A DNA stretch of 64,000 nt from Nitrospirota bacterium (GTDB lineage: Bacteria; Nitrospirota; Thermodesulfovibrionia; UBA6902), in the NCBI GenBank assembly GCA_016234115.1, contig JACRHD010000009.1:26317-90316 (forward strand), read 5' to 3'. The position numbers and the translations under genes are program-made. The notes beneath the pieces are model-generated. The model was not told the origin of the DNA. It ran no database searches and saw nothing but the letters and a program-made list of their open reading frames with translations. This document shows, one piece after another, positions 15,590 through 25,530 of this stretch (its first letter is position 1; each line of letters starts with the position of its first letter).

Positions 15590-16471
15590 ATGAAAACAAT
15601 GATCGAGAAGGCAAATATACTTATCGAATCCCTTCCCTATATAAAAAAGTTCTTCGGCAAGACTTTTGTCATAAAATACGGCGGCGCGGCCATGGTGGAT
15701 GAGGACCTGAAGCACGCCTTTGCCCAGGACGTCGTGCTCCTGAATTTTATCGGCATCAAACCGGTGATAGTCCACGGCGGAGGGCCGAAGATAAACAAGG
15801 TCATGGAACAGATGGGCAAGAAGCCCACCTTTATTCACGGACAGCGGTTTACCGACAGTGAGACCATCGACATCGTAGAAATGGTGCTTGGGGGGCTGAT
15901 CAACAAGCAGATAGTTTCCCTGATTAACAGCCACGGCGGCCGCTCTATCGGCTTAAGCGGAAAAGACGGCAATCTTATCCGCGCCCGTAAAAAGGTGATC
16001 AGGAAGGTGTCCCCGGACACGGGCGCGCCCGAAATAATCGATCTCGGTCTCGTGGGAGAAGTAGAGCAAGTAAACCCGCAGATCCTTTTCTCAATGGAGA
16101 GGGACGGCTTCATCCCGGTAATCGCCCCCATAAGCGCCGGCGGTGAAAACGAGACCCTCAACATCAATGCGGACTATGTCGCGGGGGCGATAGCCTCGGC
16201 CCTGAAGGCGGAGAAACTGATGCTGCTGACGGATGTGTCGGGGATCAGGGACAAAAACAACAAGCTGCTCCCGACATTGAGCATAAAGAAAATCAAACCA
16301 CTCGTGACAAACGGCACTATATCCGGCGGCATGCTGCCGAAGGTCCAGGCGTGCCAGAGCGCCCTTGCTGACGACGTGCAGAAGGCCCACATCATCGACG
16401 GCCGGGTCCCGCACGCGCTCCTCCTTGAGATATTCACGGAAAAGGGCATCGGGACGGAGATAGTGAAGTAG
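15590..16471 (+). CDS. argB: Acetylglutamate kinase
   Basis: A 293-residue amino-acid kinase phosphorylating N-acetylglutamate in arginine synthesis. Motifs: FVIKYGGAAM, VIVHGGGPKIN, FIHGQRFTD, GLSGKDGNLI, NADYVAGAIA, LLTDVSGI and GGMLPKVQAC. The N-terminal helix ahead of the kinase core (MKTMIEKANILIESLPYIKK) is the feature associated with hexameric, arginine-inhibited enzymes, so feedback control is likely. A ribosome site (AAAGGAGA) precedes the ATG. Confidence 0.96.
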   Translation: MKTMIEKANILIESLPYIKKFFGKTFVIKYGGAAMVDEDLKHAFAQDVVLLNFIGIKPVIVHGGGPKINKVMEQMGKKPTFIHGQRFTDSETIDIVEMVLGGLINKQIVSLINSHGGRSIGLSGKDGNLIRARKKVIRKVSPDTGAPEIIDLGLVGEVEQVNPQILFSMERDGFIPVIAPISAGGENETLNINADYVAGAIASALKAEKLMLLTDVSGIRDKNNKLLPTLSIKKIKPLVTNGTISGGMLPKVQACQSALADDVQKAHIIDGRVPHALLLEIFTEKGIGTEIVK

Positions 16472-16694
16472 GCGACGCGCAAAGGGGAGCCTGCTACGGA
16501 ATTTCTCTAATCGACAAACACCATTTTTACATTTTTGCTTCAGTGCCTTATGTATCTTCAATAATTAAGAATTTATTTGTCCTGTAAAAGTTTTTTTAAA
16601 AAAGGTGTCGTATAGAAATTCCTCCGCAGACTCCCCTTTGCGCTTTTACGGTCAGTACGACATGGACACAAGACCCCTGCCCCTTGCCCTTACA

Positions 16695-17339
16695 TTAATA
16701 CAGCCGGAAATAAACTGGAATGATATTGTGGCGGTGCAGTTCTTCTATAAGCGCGATCAGCCCTACCAGCCACATGAACCAGAGAGAGTCGATGAATCTC
16801 CTGCGGAGAGATCCCGGTATGATGGAATATTCTTCTGGCTCTTCAAGCAATGAAAATGACGGTATGAACGCCGGGACCCTTCTGCGGTATTCCCTGAATG
16901 CCTCGCCGTGACGCTCGACCAGGTCGCTTTCCTCCCGCCTGATCACGAGGGGATAATAAACCGCGAACAGGATGAATATCGTAAGGGGGATGGAAAGTGT
17001 CTTGGTGACAAGCCCGACCCCGACGGCGCCGAGGAGGCTGAAGAGGTATAAGGGATTTCTGCACATTGAATAAGGTCCGGTTGTCACCAGCGACTTCCTC
17101 TTGTACCCTGAAATGTATACGGAACACCACATTCGTCCGACTGCGGCGATACCTGCCAGGACCGTCCCGAGCATAAACAGTATGCCCCCGATGAAACCGT
17201 TTTCTTCCCAGCAACTGCCCGAAAACAGGACCATGGCTCCCACCCCGGCCATGAAGAACTTTGACAGGAGCATGCGGTTGTCTAAAAATAAATACTTGAT
17301 TGAAGACATGATCAGAGATATTAGTGGCGACTGCTGCAT
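16695..17339 (-). CDS. Isoprenylcysteine/phospholipid-type membrane methyltransferase
   Basis: A 214-residue membrane protein with several hydrophobic segments and the C-terminal SAM-binding pattern of the ICMT/PEMT family: VTTGPYSMCRNPLYLFSLL, then EESDLVERHGEAFREYRRRVPAFIP. The substrate cannot be read from sequence; lipids, small thiols or sterol-like compounds are all possible in bacteria. It is a lone gene converging on argB. The ATG at 17339 has no clear ribosome site and an in-frame ATG at 17309 is equally plausible. The C-terminal tail past the RVPAF block is extended with a further hydrophobic helix. Confidence 0.8.
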   Translation of the reverse strand: MQQSPLISLIMSSIKYLFLDNRMLLSKFFMAGVGAMVLFSGSCWEENGFIGGILFMLGTVLAGIAAVGRMWCSVYISGYKRKSLVTTGPYSMCRNPLYLFSLLGAVGVGLVTKTLSIPLTIFILFAVYYPLVIRREESDLVERHGEAFREYRRRVPAFIPSFSLLEEPEEYSIIPGSLRRRFIDSLWFMWLVGLIALIEELHRHNIIPVYFRLY

Positions 17340-17350
17340 TTTGTCAATAT

Positions 17351-17449
17351 GCAGTTAGCGGTCAGCAGTCAGCAATCAGCCTTCAGCTTCGGAAAAAAAG
17401 TCGTCGATATTTTGGCTGATCGCTGATTGCTGACTGCTGACCGCTGATT
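17351..17449. repeat. GCAGTCA heptamer hairpin before nrdJ
   Basis: GTTAGCGGTCAGCAGTCAGCAATCAGC (17353-17379) and the inverted GCTGATTGCTGACTGCTGACCGC (17423-17445) give a long imperfect hairpin that reaches into the nrdJ promoter region. Confidence 0.85.
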
Positions 17450-17452
17450 TGA

Positions 17453-17458
17453 TATAAT
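17453..17458 (+). promoter_or_regulatory. nrdJ -10 box next to the start codon
   Basis: Perfect TATAAT six bases before the nrdJ ATG, implying a leaderless transcript. The -35 region lies inside the tandem array. I see no B12 riboswitch and no NrdR box in front of the gene. Confidence 0.5.
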
Positions 17459-17464
17459 TGACAC

Positions 17465-19201
17465 ATGAATTTGACCGAAAACGCCTTGACGGTTTTGCGG
17501 ACGCGCTACCTGCTCAGGGACGAGCAGGGGAATATCAGGGAAACGCCTGAGGAATTGTTTCACAGGGTAGCGAGGGCCGTGGCGTCCGCGGAGGCCCTTT
17601 ACGGGGGCGACCCGGATGAATGGGAAGAGAAATTTTTCGGGGCGATGAGCGGGCTGCTTTTTCTTCCCAATACCCCTACGCTGATTAATGCCGGGAAGGA
17701 ACACGGACAGCTTGCCGCCTGCTTCGTCCTTCCTGTCGATGATTCGATGACAAGCATCTTTGATTCCCTCAAGAACGCGGCCCTTATCCTTCAGAGCGGC
17801 GGCGGCACCGGCTTCTCATTTTCAAAACTGAGACCGAGGGCCGACATCGTGAAATCGACAGGCGGCATCGCCAGCGGTCCCGTATCGTTCATGAGGATTT
17901 ACAATACGGCAACGGAGGTCATTAAACAGGGCGGGGCCAGGAGGGGAGCGAACATGGGGATACTGAGGGTGGACCATCCCGATGTCATCGAATTCATCAA
18001 AATAAAGCGTCACGCCGAAGAGCTCAGGAATTTCAATATCTCCATTTCGGTAACGGACGCGTTCATGGAGGCCCTTAAGAACGGCTCCGAATATGACCTG
18101 GTCAACCCGCGCAGTAAAAAGGTGACCGGACGGGTGAAGGCAAAGGATGTGTTTCACGAACTGGTCGAGAGCGCGTGGGAGACCGGGGACCCCGGACTCG
18201 TGTTTATCGACAGGATCAACAGGGACAACCCGACTCCCCATATAGGTGAGATTGAGAGTACGAACCCGTGCGGAGAACAACCCCTTTTGCCGTATGAGGC
18301 GTGCGTGTTGGGATCGATAGATTTATCGAAGGTGGTGAAGGAAGGCAAGGGGCAAGGGGCAAGGGGCAAGGGGCAAGAAATAGACTGGGACCGGATTGCA
18401 TATCTTGTGAGACTCGGGGTTCGCTTCCTGGACAACGCCATTGATGTAAACATATATCCTGTTCCGGAGATAGAGCGGATGCATAAAGGAAACAGAAAGA
18501 TAGGCCTCGGGATCATGGGATGGGCCGACTTGCTGATAAGGCTCGGAATCAGGTACAACACCCCGAGGGCTTATAAACTGGCCCGAGAGGTCATGAGCTT
18601 TATCAGGGGCCATGCGCGCGAAATGTCATCGGAGCTGGCGCGGCAGAGGGGGGCCTTTCCGAATTTCAGGGGCTCCATCTACAATACGCCCGGGTTTGCG
18701 TCGAAGGGCGGTTTGCGAAACGCGACCACGACCACTATAGCGCCTACAGGGACCCTTTCATTGATCGCGGGGTGTTCAAGCGGCATTGAACCGCTTTTCG
18801 CGATAGCCTACAAGCGACTGGTCCTGGATACGGAGCTCCAAGAGATACATCACCTTTTTCTTGAAACCGCGAGACAGAGGGGTTTCTACAGTGAAGGACT
18901 GATTGAAACGGTCAGTAAGAAAGGAGACCTGAGGGGGCTTAAGGAGGTCCCTGCGGATGTAAAAAGAATTTTTATAACCTCACATGAAATCTCCGCTGAA
19001 GACCACATCGAAGTCCAGGCCGCGTTCCAGGAGTTTACCGACAACGCGGTGTCCAAGACCATAAACCTGAAACACCGGGCGACAAGAGATGACATTGAAC
19101 GCGCTTTTCTGCTGGCCTACGAAAAAGGCTGCAAAGGGATAACAGTATTCAGATACGGGTCGAAATTAGGGACGCTGGTAAAGGCGGATGAAGTCGATTA
19201 A
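17465..19201 (+). CDS. nrdJ: Adenosylcobalamin-dependent ribonucleotide reductase
   Basis: A 578-residue class II reductase, making deoxynucleotides with or without oxygen. Segments seen: LPNTPTLINAG, LAACFVLPVDDSM, LQSGGGTGFSFS, GGARRGANMG, STNPCGEQPLLPYEAC (catalytic Cys and Glu), and ATTTTIAPTGTLSLI. An in-frame array of GGGGCAA heptamers (18344-18377) inserts KGQGARGKGQ between VLGSIDLSKVV and the following DW segment. The protein ends soon after YGSK, without the Cys-rich tail that some class II enzymes carry. NrdR is encoded at 52681. Confidence 0.94.
   Translation: MNLTENALTVLRTRYLLRDEQGNIRETPEELFHRVARAVASAEALYGGDPDEWEEKFFGAMSGLLFLPNTPTLINAGKEHGQLAACFVLPVDDSMTSIFDSLKNAALILQSGGGTGFSFSKLRPRADIVKSTGGIASGPVSFMRIYNTATEVIKQGGARRGANMGILRVDHPDVIEFIKIKRHAEELRNFNISISVTDAFMEALKNGSEYDLVNPRSKKVTGRVKAKDVFHELVESAWETGDPGLVFIDRINRDNPTPHIGEIESTNPCGEQPLLPYEACVLGSIDLSKVVKEGKGQGARGKGQEIDWDRIAYLVRLGVRFLDNAIDVNIYPVPEIERMHKGNRKIGLGIMGWADLLIRLGIRYNTPRAYKLAREVMSFIRGHAREMSSELARQRGAFPNFRGSIYNTPGFASKGGLRNATTTTIAPTGTLSLIAGCSSGIEPLFAIAYKRLVLDTELQEIHHLFLETARQRGFYSEGLIETVSKKGDLRGLKEVPADVKRIFITSHEISAEDHIEVQAAFQEFTDNAVSKTINLKHRATRDDIERAFLLAYEKGCKGITVFRYGSKLGTLVKADEVD
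18344..18377. repeat. GGGGCAA heptamer array inside nrdJ
   Basis: Almost five perfect tandem GGGGCAA units, in frame, 34 bases long, in a surface loop region after the catalytic NPCGEQ segment. Confidence 0.9.
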
Positions 19202-19212
19202 GGCCGGTTATT

Positions 19213-20343
19213 ATGAGACCCCTGGCAAATGAGAGCGCAACAGGAGATTTTTTAAAGGGTCTTTTTTATTTTGTCCTCCTTGTTGTTGTTTCATCTGTTT
19301 CCGCAGAAGCCGCTGAATCTTCCGACCTTTCAAAGCACCCCATATATTCCGGATACGATTTTGGAAAAAAAGAGAAGGTCATAAATCTCGGCACGCAGCC
19401 GTTGTATATACCGTCGGGGGTGATTGGTGAAGTAATGAAAAGGGACAGGACCCTGAAAAACTCCCTGAAGAAAAAGGGGTGGGAGGTCCGGTTTCACTCA
19501 TTCCTGAAAGGAGAGGACATAAATTATTTCATCAAAAGAGGGGACATAGACGCAGCAATGGCAGGCGATATGCCCACGATCATGATCGCCTCCGCCGGAA
19601 AAATCGTTGTCACGGCCCTCGCTCAACAGGGTTTTACGTCTATTATTGCCACCGATTACATGGAGATATCCGAGCTGAAGGGAGCAAGAGTAGGCTATCC
19701 CTCGGGGTCCAACGCATATTACGCGTTTCTTGTCGGCCTTTCACTGTCGGGCTTAAAAGAAACGGACGTGAAAATGATTCCTTATGATATAGTCGAACTG
19801 CCTGCGGCGCTTTCAGAGGAAAAAATAGACGCGTTCACATCGTGGGAGCCGATCACGACCATTTCACTGCGGAATTATAATAAGTTTATCGTTATTCAAA
19901 GATACCTCAGTTCAGGTTATTTCTATATCGCAAGATCGCCGACAGGGCGGCATCCCGATATGGCCGAAGCCCTGACAGCAGCCTTTATGCGCGCCTTGAT
20001 ATGGCTGAGACTCGATAGAAACAATTTGCAAAAGGCCGCCGGGTGGACACTTCAGGCGGGAGAAGAACTTCAGGGAGCGCCCCTGGGCCTTTCAGCACTG
20101 CAGATAGCCGAGATGACAAGAAGCGATATCCTGGATATCGTTTCCGTCCCGTTTATTCCCGCGAGGGCCTATGAAGCCGGGGGCTCCATATATTCTGCAT
20201 TTGAGTTTCTGAAAAAGATCGGCAAGATACCGCCTGAAGCAGCATGGGACAGGGTCTCCGGCAGTTTCGACAACACTATTCTCAGAAAGATTTCACTGGA
20301 CCCCCGAAGGTATGAAATATACGATTTCAATTATGAAGAATAA
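19213..20343 (+). CDS. SsuA/NMT1-like periplasmic binding protein
   Basis: A 376-residue secreted type 2 periplasmic binding protein with an N-terminal membrane/signal segment (GLFYFVLLVVVSSVSAEA). The body follows the nitrate/sulfonate/taurine binding layout: YIPSGVIGEVMKR, GDIDAAMAGDMPTIM, LKGARVGYPSGSNAYYAFL, KIDAFTSWEPIT and a C-terminal helical part. No permease or ATPase gene adjoins it. Instead its last 32 bases overlap a hybrid sensor kinase, so it probably presents a ligand to that kinase rather than to a transporter. It starts 12 nt after nrdJ and may be co-transcribed with it. Confidence 0.8.
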   Translation: MRPLANESATGDFLKGLFYFVLLVVVSSVSAEAAESSDLSKHPIYSGYDFGKKEKVINLGTQPLYIPSGVIGEVMKRDRTLKNSLKKKGWEVRFHSFLKGEDINYFIKRGDIDAAMAGDMPTIMIASAGKIVVTALAQQGFTSIIATDYMEISELKGARVGYPSGSNAYYAFLVGLSLSGLKETDVKMIPYDIVELPAALSEEKIDAFTSWEPITTISLRNYNKFIVIQRYLSSGYFYIARSPTGRHPDMAEALTAAFMRALIWLRLDRNNLQKAAGWTLQAGEELQGAPLGLSALQIAEMTRSDILDIVSVPFIPARAYEAGGSIYSAFEFLKKIGKIPPEAAWDRVSGSFDNTILRKISLDPRRYEIYDFNYEE

Positions 20344-22726
20344 TAAAATACGGACCAGGATGATGGTATACTTCGGTGCGGCCTTTGTCGTTACCTTCGT
20401 CGCCATTGAACTGGCAATGATTTACGGGCTTCCTTTCACCGGCCTCGGCGGGGAGTATAAAGAGAGAAAGACCGAGGTCCTGAAATCGGTTTCCGGGCTT
20501 GCCGATATGAAAAAGGAGCAGCTCATAAGCCTGTTCAATGAAAGGAGGGCCGATTCGAAGAGCCTTGCGGAGAGCGAAATTTTCAGGACTGCCGCAGCCG
20601 GGAAGGCCCTTGGTCGTATCCATCAAAATCTTGTCACCTTAAAAGAGAACCATGAAGTATATGAAGCGCTGCACCTGATCGATGCGGAGACGGGAAGGAT
20701 TGTCGCTTCAACTGAGGCGGGCGACGTTGGGATAGATCGATCACGGGACCCTGACTTCCTCGCTGTTTTAAACCCGCTTGCCGGGGACTCCGTTACTATA
20801 AAGAAGTCCTTTAAAAGCCCGGGGATATTTTTCTACGTCTATAGTCCGGTCAGGGGGCCTCGGGTGAAAATAGGGCAGGGCGGTCCGGTTGCGGTACTGA
20901 TAACCCGAAGCAGCGTTGATAAGATGATCAGCTCCATCCTCCATACAGGCAGGGCACTCGGGACCACGGGAGAGGTGATATTCCTGGACCAGGACGCGAG
21001 GATACTCGCCCCGCTCAGGCGCCCATTGCCTGACGGGACCCTGGCAAGACCTCTTGAATTTATTGATTCCTCGAAAGCGGCCGGGATGGCCGCCGGCGGC
21101 ATAGAGGGGATTATTGAGGCCGAAGACTATCGGGGCGTTCCTGTGTTGGCGGTGACCCGTCATATACCGGTCACCTCGGAAATCCGTTGGGGGATTGTCG
21201 TAAAGACCGACGTTCAGGAAGTCTTTGCCCCTCTGAGGAAAGATATTATCAACGCCGCCATGATCACGCTGACAGGCTGCATCATGGTCCTGCTTATCAC
21301 ATATTTGATCGCGACGAAACTTTCCGGCCCGATAAAACAATTGAGCAGGGCGGCGCAGCAGGTAGGGGAAGGCAATCTGGACGTACGCGTCCCTGCGGAA
21401 GCTCAGGACGAAGTGGGAATGCTGGCTGAGGCCTTCAATTCAATGCTTGAGCGAATACGGAACTACCATCAGGACCTTGAGGACCGGGTCGCAAAACGCA
21501 CGGCCGAACTCAATTCGGTGAATGAGGAATTGCGCGGCGAGATGGCCGGGCGCTTACGCGCTGAAAAGGAAAAAGAAAAACTCGAAGAGCAGCTCCGGCA
21601 GGCGCAGAAGATGGAGGCGATAGGGCTATTGGCCGGGGGCGTGGCCCACGACTTCAACAACGTGCTGATGGCTATAATCGGTTATTCGTATTTATTGAAG
21701 AACAGGCTTCAGGACGACGCTGGCCTGAGGTCGCATGTCGAACAGATCATCGCCGTCAGCAACAGGGCCGCCAATATGGTCCGGGGACTGCTCGCGTTCA
21801 GCAGGAAACAGGTGCTCAAGCCCATGCCTGCCGACCTGAACGACATTGTAAGAAATACGGAAAAATTCCTCAAGATGATCATAGGAGCGGACATTGAATT
21901 CACAACTAAATATTCGGAGAAGCTGCTGACTGTAATGGTCGACGCCGGCCAGATGGACCAGGTGTTGACCAACCTCGTTATGAATGCCAGGGATGCGATG
22001 CCCCAGGGCGGCGTCCTCAGCATAGAGACCGGCATATTCGACCTGGAAGACGAGTATGTAAAAGCATACCTGCTGGACAACCCCGGAGTTTATGCCTGCA
22101 TATCGCTTTCAGACACCGGTTCAGGTATGGACGAAGAAACAAGAAAGAAGATCTTCGAGCCTTTCTTTACGACTAAAGGGGTAGGAGAGGGGACCGGACT
22201 CGGGCTTTCGACGGTATACGGTATAATCAAACAGCACGACGGGCATATAACCGTCTACAGCGAACCCGGCAGGGGAACGACGTTCCGGATATACCTCCCG
22301 CTTATAGAGGCCGTGGCGGAAAAAGAGCAGACCCCGTCAATTGCAAGCTTGAGGGGCGGAGACGAGACCGTCCTTTTGGCCGAGGACAATGAACACGTGA
22401 GAACTCTCGGGAGATACGTGCTCGAAAAATACGGATACCGGGTCCTGATCGCGGAAGACGGTGTGGAGGCCGTCAATAAATTCAACGAGCATATAGACGA
22501 AATCCGGTTGTGCATCCTCGACGTCATTATGCCGAAGAAGAGCGGGAAGGATGTATATGACGAGATAAAAAGGACGCGGCCTGGCGTGAAAGTGCTTTTT
22601 ATGAGCGGCTATACGGCCGATGTGCTGCACAGAAAAGATATTCTCGGCGAGGGTCTGAATTTTATTACAAAGCCCGTGACGCCTGAGACGCTTTTAAAGA
22701 AGGTGCGGGAGGTGCTGGATGCATAG
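20312..22726 (+). CDS. Hybrid sensor histidine kinase (Cache-HAMP-HisKA-HATPase-REC)
   Basis: An 804-residue membrane kinase. Membrane helices at about residues 17-36 and 312-335 flank a periplasmic Cache-like region; then HAMP, a coiled coil, HisKA with the H-box GGVAHDFNN (His near residue 445), HATPase with NLVMNARDAM, SLSDTGSGMD and GEGTGLGLSTVYGI, and a C-terminal receiver (about 685-804) whose phospho-acceptor lies in CILDVIMP. The H-box is of the type in which phosphotransfer to the fused receiver is common. The start could be 20312 or the ATG at 20333; both overlap the binding-protein gene. No dedicated DNA-binding regulator is adjacent. Confidence 0.9.
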   Translation: MKYTISIMKNNKIRTRMMVYFGAAFVVTFVAIELAMIYGLPFTGLGGEYKERKTEVLKSVSGLADMKKEQLISLFNERRADSKSLAESEIFRTAAAGKALGRIHQNLVTLKENHEVYEALHLIDAETGRIVASTEAGDVGIDRSRDPDFLAVLNPLAGDSVTIKKSFKSPGIFFYVYSPVRGPRVKIGQGGPVAVLITRSSVDKMISSILHTGRALGTTGEVIFLDQDARILAPLRRPLPDGTLARPLEFIDSSKAAGMAAGGIEGIIEAEDYRGVPVLAVTRHIPVTSEIRWGIVVKTDVQEVFAPLRKDIINAAMITLTGCIMVLLITYLIATKLSGPIKQLSRAAQQVGEGNLDVRVPAEAQDEVGMLAEAFNSMLERIRNYHQDLEDRVAKRTAELNSVNEELRGEMAGRLRAEKEKEKLEEQLRQAQKMEAIGLLAGGVAHDFNNVLMAIIGYSYLLKNRLQDDAGLRSHVEQIIAVSNRAANMVRGLLAFSRKQVLKPMPADLNDIVRNTEKFLKMIIGADIEFTTKYSEKLLTVMVDAGQMDQVLTNLVMNARDAMPQGGVLSIETGIFDLEDEYVKAYLLDNPGVYACISLSDTGSGMDEETRKKIFEPFFTTKGVGEGTGLGLSTVYGIIKQHDGHITVYSEPGRGTTFRIYLPLIEAVAEKEQTPSIASLRGGDETVLLAEDNEHVRTLGRYVLEKYGYRVLIAEDGVEAVNKFNEHIDEIRLCILDVIMPKKSGKDVYDEIKRTRPGVKVLFMSGYTADVLHRKDILGEGLNFITKPVTPETLLKKVREVLDA

Positions 22727-22737
22727 GCGTTGGTCGC

Positions 22738-22853
22738 CGTCATTCCCGAGGTCTTTATCGGGAATCTACCCTTCGACAGGCTCAGGGCGACATGGCTTGT
22801 CATGGTGAGCCTGTCGAACCATGGATTCCCGCTTAAGGACTGAGGGAATGACG
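22738..22853. repeat. GTCATTCCCG repeat with nested TTCGACAGGCTCA palindrome
   Basis: Outer ends CGTCATTCCCG and GGGAATGACG. Inside is a second palindrome, CCTTCGACAGGCTCA..ACATGGC and its partner CATGGTGAGCCTGTCGAACCATGG, as if one mobile hairpin had landed within another. It fills the gap between the converging kinase and chemoreceptor genes. Confidence 0.7.
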
Positions 22854-22873
22854 CTTACGAAACCTTAGCAGGA

Positions 22874-25327
22874 TTACACCTTGAACCATTCCGCCATCCC
22901 GTTGAGCTCTGCTGCCAGCTTCGACAGGTCTTCCGAAGAGCGTTTTATCTCGGAAACGGACCCGGTCAGGTGTCTTGTTATATTGGCGATGCCTTCCATA
23001 TTGTTTGATACCGCTTCCGTAGTCGTAGTCTGTTCATCGGTTGCCGCCGCTATTCTCTGCACCATATCGGTGACCCCGCCGACATACGCGACTATTTTGT
23101 CTATTGATTGAAGGGTGCTGTTCACACTGGTGAGGACGTTTTCGGCATAGGTCTTTTCTTCCTTCATCGCGTTTACGGAATCCTTTATCTCTTTTTCCAT
23201 CGTCTTTATCGTCTTCGTGATGCTGTCCGTTGCCTGCGTGGTCCTCTCCGCAAGCTGACGTACGTTGTCCGCTACGACGGCAAAGCCGCGTCCCTGCTCG
23301 CCGGCGCGCGCCGCTTCTATGGCCGCGTTTAAGGCAAGGAGGTTGGTCTGGTCGGCTATGTCCTTGATTAGGGTGACGACACTGCTGACCTCTTTGGATT
23401 TATGTCCCAGCTCTTCAATCTTGGCGGCAGATGCCTTGACGGTATCGACAAACTTTGTCAGGTAATTCATAGTGACGTCCATTTCTTCTTTGCCGTGGAT
23501 CGCGGTCTCTTTCATGGCCTGGGCGGTCTTTGAGGTCTCCGCGGCATTTCTTGCGACATCCGTTATAGTCTGCGATATCTGGGTAATGGCTGCGGCCGAC
23601 TGTTCCACCTGCTGGGACTGCTCTTTTGAGCCGCTGTCGAGCACTGACGCGGTGGCCGACAATTCTTCGGAGCTGCTTGCGAGGCCGCTGGTCGCAACCC
23701 TCATTTTCTCGACTATCTCTCTCAGATTAGTGACCATCGACGCCATGGAGGTCTGCACCGTTCCGATCTCGTCATTCGAATTGACATTGAGCTCATCCTT
23801 CAGATTGCCGTGCGAGACCTCATCGGAGGCGTGAATCAGCCGGCTTAAGGGATTTGATATGGTACGGTAGACCCACATTCCGAAGATGATGCCGAAAATC
23901 ACGACGCCGACGCTGATAAAGCCCAGGATCGCCGTGCTGTACCGGACCATTTTATTTACTGCGCCGATCGCCTTTTCCTGTTCACCCTGTGCCAGGATGG
24001 CGGTTTCCCTGCCTTTTTCCGCCTGTTTGGAAACCACACCCTTTAATTTCTCTATGGCCTGCGCCGACCTTTCCTGCATGCTTAATTTGTTGTGGAGTTT
24101 TGCAATTACCCCGTCATCCGCGAAAAGGTGGCCCTTTACCGAATTCATCGCAACACCCATACTCTGAAGAATCTTCAGCTCCTCTTGTACATTTATCTTT
24201 TTTAATGACCTTTCCAGGTTTTTTGTGACTGGCACGATGAATTCAAATACCTTTTCAATTTCATGTTCCGTATTGTCAATATCTTCACTGGTTGAAGCTG
24301 TGAAGAGTCTTGTCGTCAGCCCGTCTATCGACATGCTGTTGGACATAAGATCGGCGGTGCCTGACAGGATATTGTTGGCGACATTCACCTGAAAGAGGTG
24401 CGACTGCTGTCTTTCAGTCTCTGCCCTGTATTTTTCGTTGGCCGTGGTGACCTCCTGCTCCTTTACAAGGACCACTACGGACAGACTCTCTTTTATTTCT
24501 TTCGCGATTTTATCATAGGAGTTTTTTTCTTCCTCGCCCGCCTCTCCGAAAAGGGAGGTCCTGAGCTTTAGGAATTCTTCCAGTTTTTTCGTGATGATCT
24601 TTATGTCAGTCGACAGGCCCTTTGAGTTTTTCAGATGTTCATTATGGGATATTTTCTCTAAAAGGACATTGATTTTGCCCTTGGCAATAATGGTGCCTTT
24701 CCTGTCCTTTGCAGTCTCTGTCTCCTTGATTACAAACTGGAAGTCCTTCAGCATCGAAAGTAATAATTGCATATTCTTCATATCGCCCGCAATGGACGTA
24801 GTTTCATCCATTGATACTATAAAGGCCGCAGAGCGGTTAAGCTGGAGGCTCCTTACCTTCTTGTTCATCTCATTCAACCTGTTTGAGGATTCCTTTAACT
24901 TCTGTGTTATAGCATGTTTTGCCGCCTCGGCGTCTTCTTCAGCTTCGAGCCTCGCCTCTGTCGTTTCAAAAAATTCCGACGCTATTTCCTTCATCTCATC
25001 ATAAGTCGTCATCGCCTTGTCTCCTGCCATCGACTCAAGAGAAGACTGAGCGTTTTTTACACCAGCCAAAGAGGTCTCGGCGTCTTTGCGATGGGCGTCA
25101 TATTCCTCTGTGTTTTTCGAAACGCTTACTTTAATCAGATCGGCGATGACTTCCTGTATCGTTTTCTGGAATTCAATCGATTTCATCTGATAAGGGGTGC
25201 TCCGCTCGGTAAGGTAAAAGAGCTTGCTCTTGACGAAGCTCATGCCGATTATGCTTGTGGCGGTCACGGCGGCCACAATAATGAGGACGATTACGACATT
25301 TAAAGTTAATTTGGTTTTTATAGTCAT
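22874..25327 (-). CDS. Methyl-accepting chemotaxis protein with large sensor domain
   Basis: An 817-residue chemoreceptor. A first membrane helix at about residues 8-30 and a second at about 462-486 enclose a long, largely helical periplasmic domain of some 430 residues, well above the roughly 150 of a four-helix bundle and larger than typical helical bimodular domains. HAMP follows, then the signalling domain with the hairpin tip [20 protein letters not shown]. It is the last gene of a five-gene minus-strand set: three PstS-like binding proteins, a rhodanese, then this receptor. This suggests that ligand-loaded binding proteins dock on the sensor domain. No C-terminal CheR-tethering pentapeptide is evident. 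Confidence 0.92.
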   Translation of the reverse strand: MTIKTKLTLNVVIVLIIVAAVTATSIIGMSFVKSKLFYLTERSTPYQMKSIEFQKTIQEVIADLIKVSVSKNTEEYDAHRKDAETSLAGVKNAQSSLESMAGDKAMTTYDEMKEIASEFFETTEARLEAEEDAEAAKHAITQKLKESSNRLNEMNKKVRSLQLNRSAAFIVSMDETTSIAGDMKNMQLLLSMLKDFQFVIKETETAKDRKGTIIAKGKINVLLEKISHNEHLKNSKGLSTDIKIITKKLEEFLKLRTSLFGEAGEEEKNSYDKIAKEIKESLSVVVLVKEQEVTTANEKYRAETERQQSHLFQVNVANNILSGTADLMSNSMSIDGLTTRLFTASTSEDIDNTEHEIEKVFEFIVPVTKNLERSLKKINVQEELKILQSMGVAMNSVKGHLFADDGVIAKLHNKLSMQERSAQAIEKLKGVVSKQAEKGRETAILAQGEQEKAIGAVNKMVRYSTAILGFISVGVVIFGIIFGMWVYRTISNPLSRLIHASDEVSHGNLKDELNVNSNDEIGTVQTSMASMVTNLREIVEKMRVATSGLASSSEELSATASVLDSGSKEQSQQVEQSAAAITQISQTITDVARNAAETSKTAQAMKETAIHGKEEMDVTMNYLTKFVDTVKASAAKIEELGHKSKEVSSVVTLIKDIADQTNLLALNAAIEAARAGEQGRGFAVVADNVRQLAERTTQATDSITKTIKTMEKEIKDSVNAMKEEKTYAENVLTSVNSTLQSIDKIVAYVGGVTDMVQRIAAATDEQTTTTEAVSNNMEGIANITRHLTGSVSEIKRSSEDLSKLAAELNGMAEWFKV

Positions 25328-25402
25328 TATTTTAAAATCCGGGATTTGGGCGGTTCATTCAACATCGCCCGAATCCCGGGCATCCTTAGTTGTTTCCCTG
25401 GT

Positions 25403-25503
25403 CGTCATGCCCGAAGTCTTTGAATCGGGCATCCAGTTCCTTAGCTGTCCGGATTCCCGCTGACTGACTGCCAACAGTAGGTGCTTTAGGCACGGGAATG
25501 ACA
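25403..25503. repeat. GTCATGCCCG repeat between receptor and rhodanese genes
   Basis: Ends CGTCATGCCCG and CGGGAATGAC, with inner hairpins (CCCGAAGTCTTTGAATCGGG; GGATTCCCGC..). Same family as 1996, 7010, 10703 and 22738. Confidence 0.65.
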
Positions 25504-25530
25504 ACGGATGTGCTTTATAAAAGCATCTTC

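Noticed and set aside
16605..16853. Plus-strand 82-residue frame before the methyltransferase
   Set aside because: Overlaps the C-terminus of the clear minus-strand methyltransferase and has no features of its own.
17340..17464. B12 riboswitch or NrdR boxes expected before nrdJ
   Set aside because: The region is filled by a heptamer hairpin and no such elements can be read.
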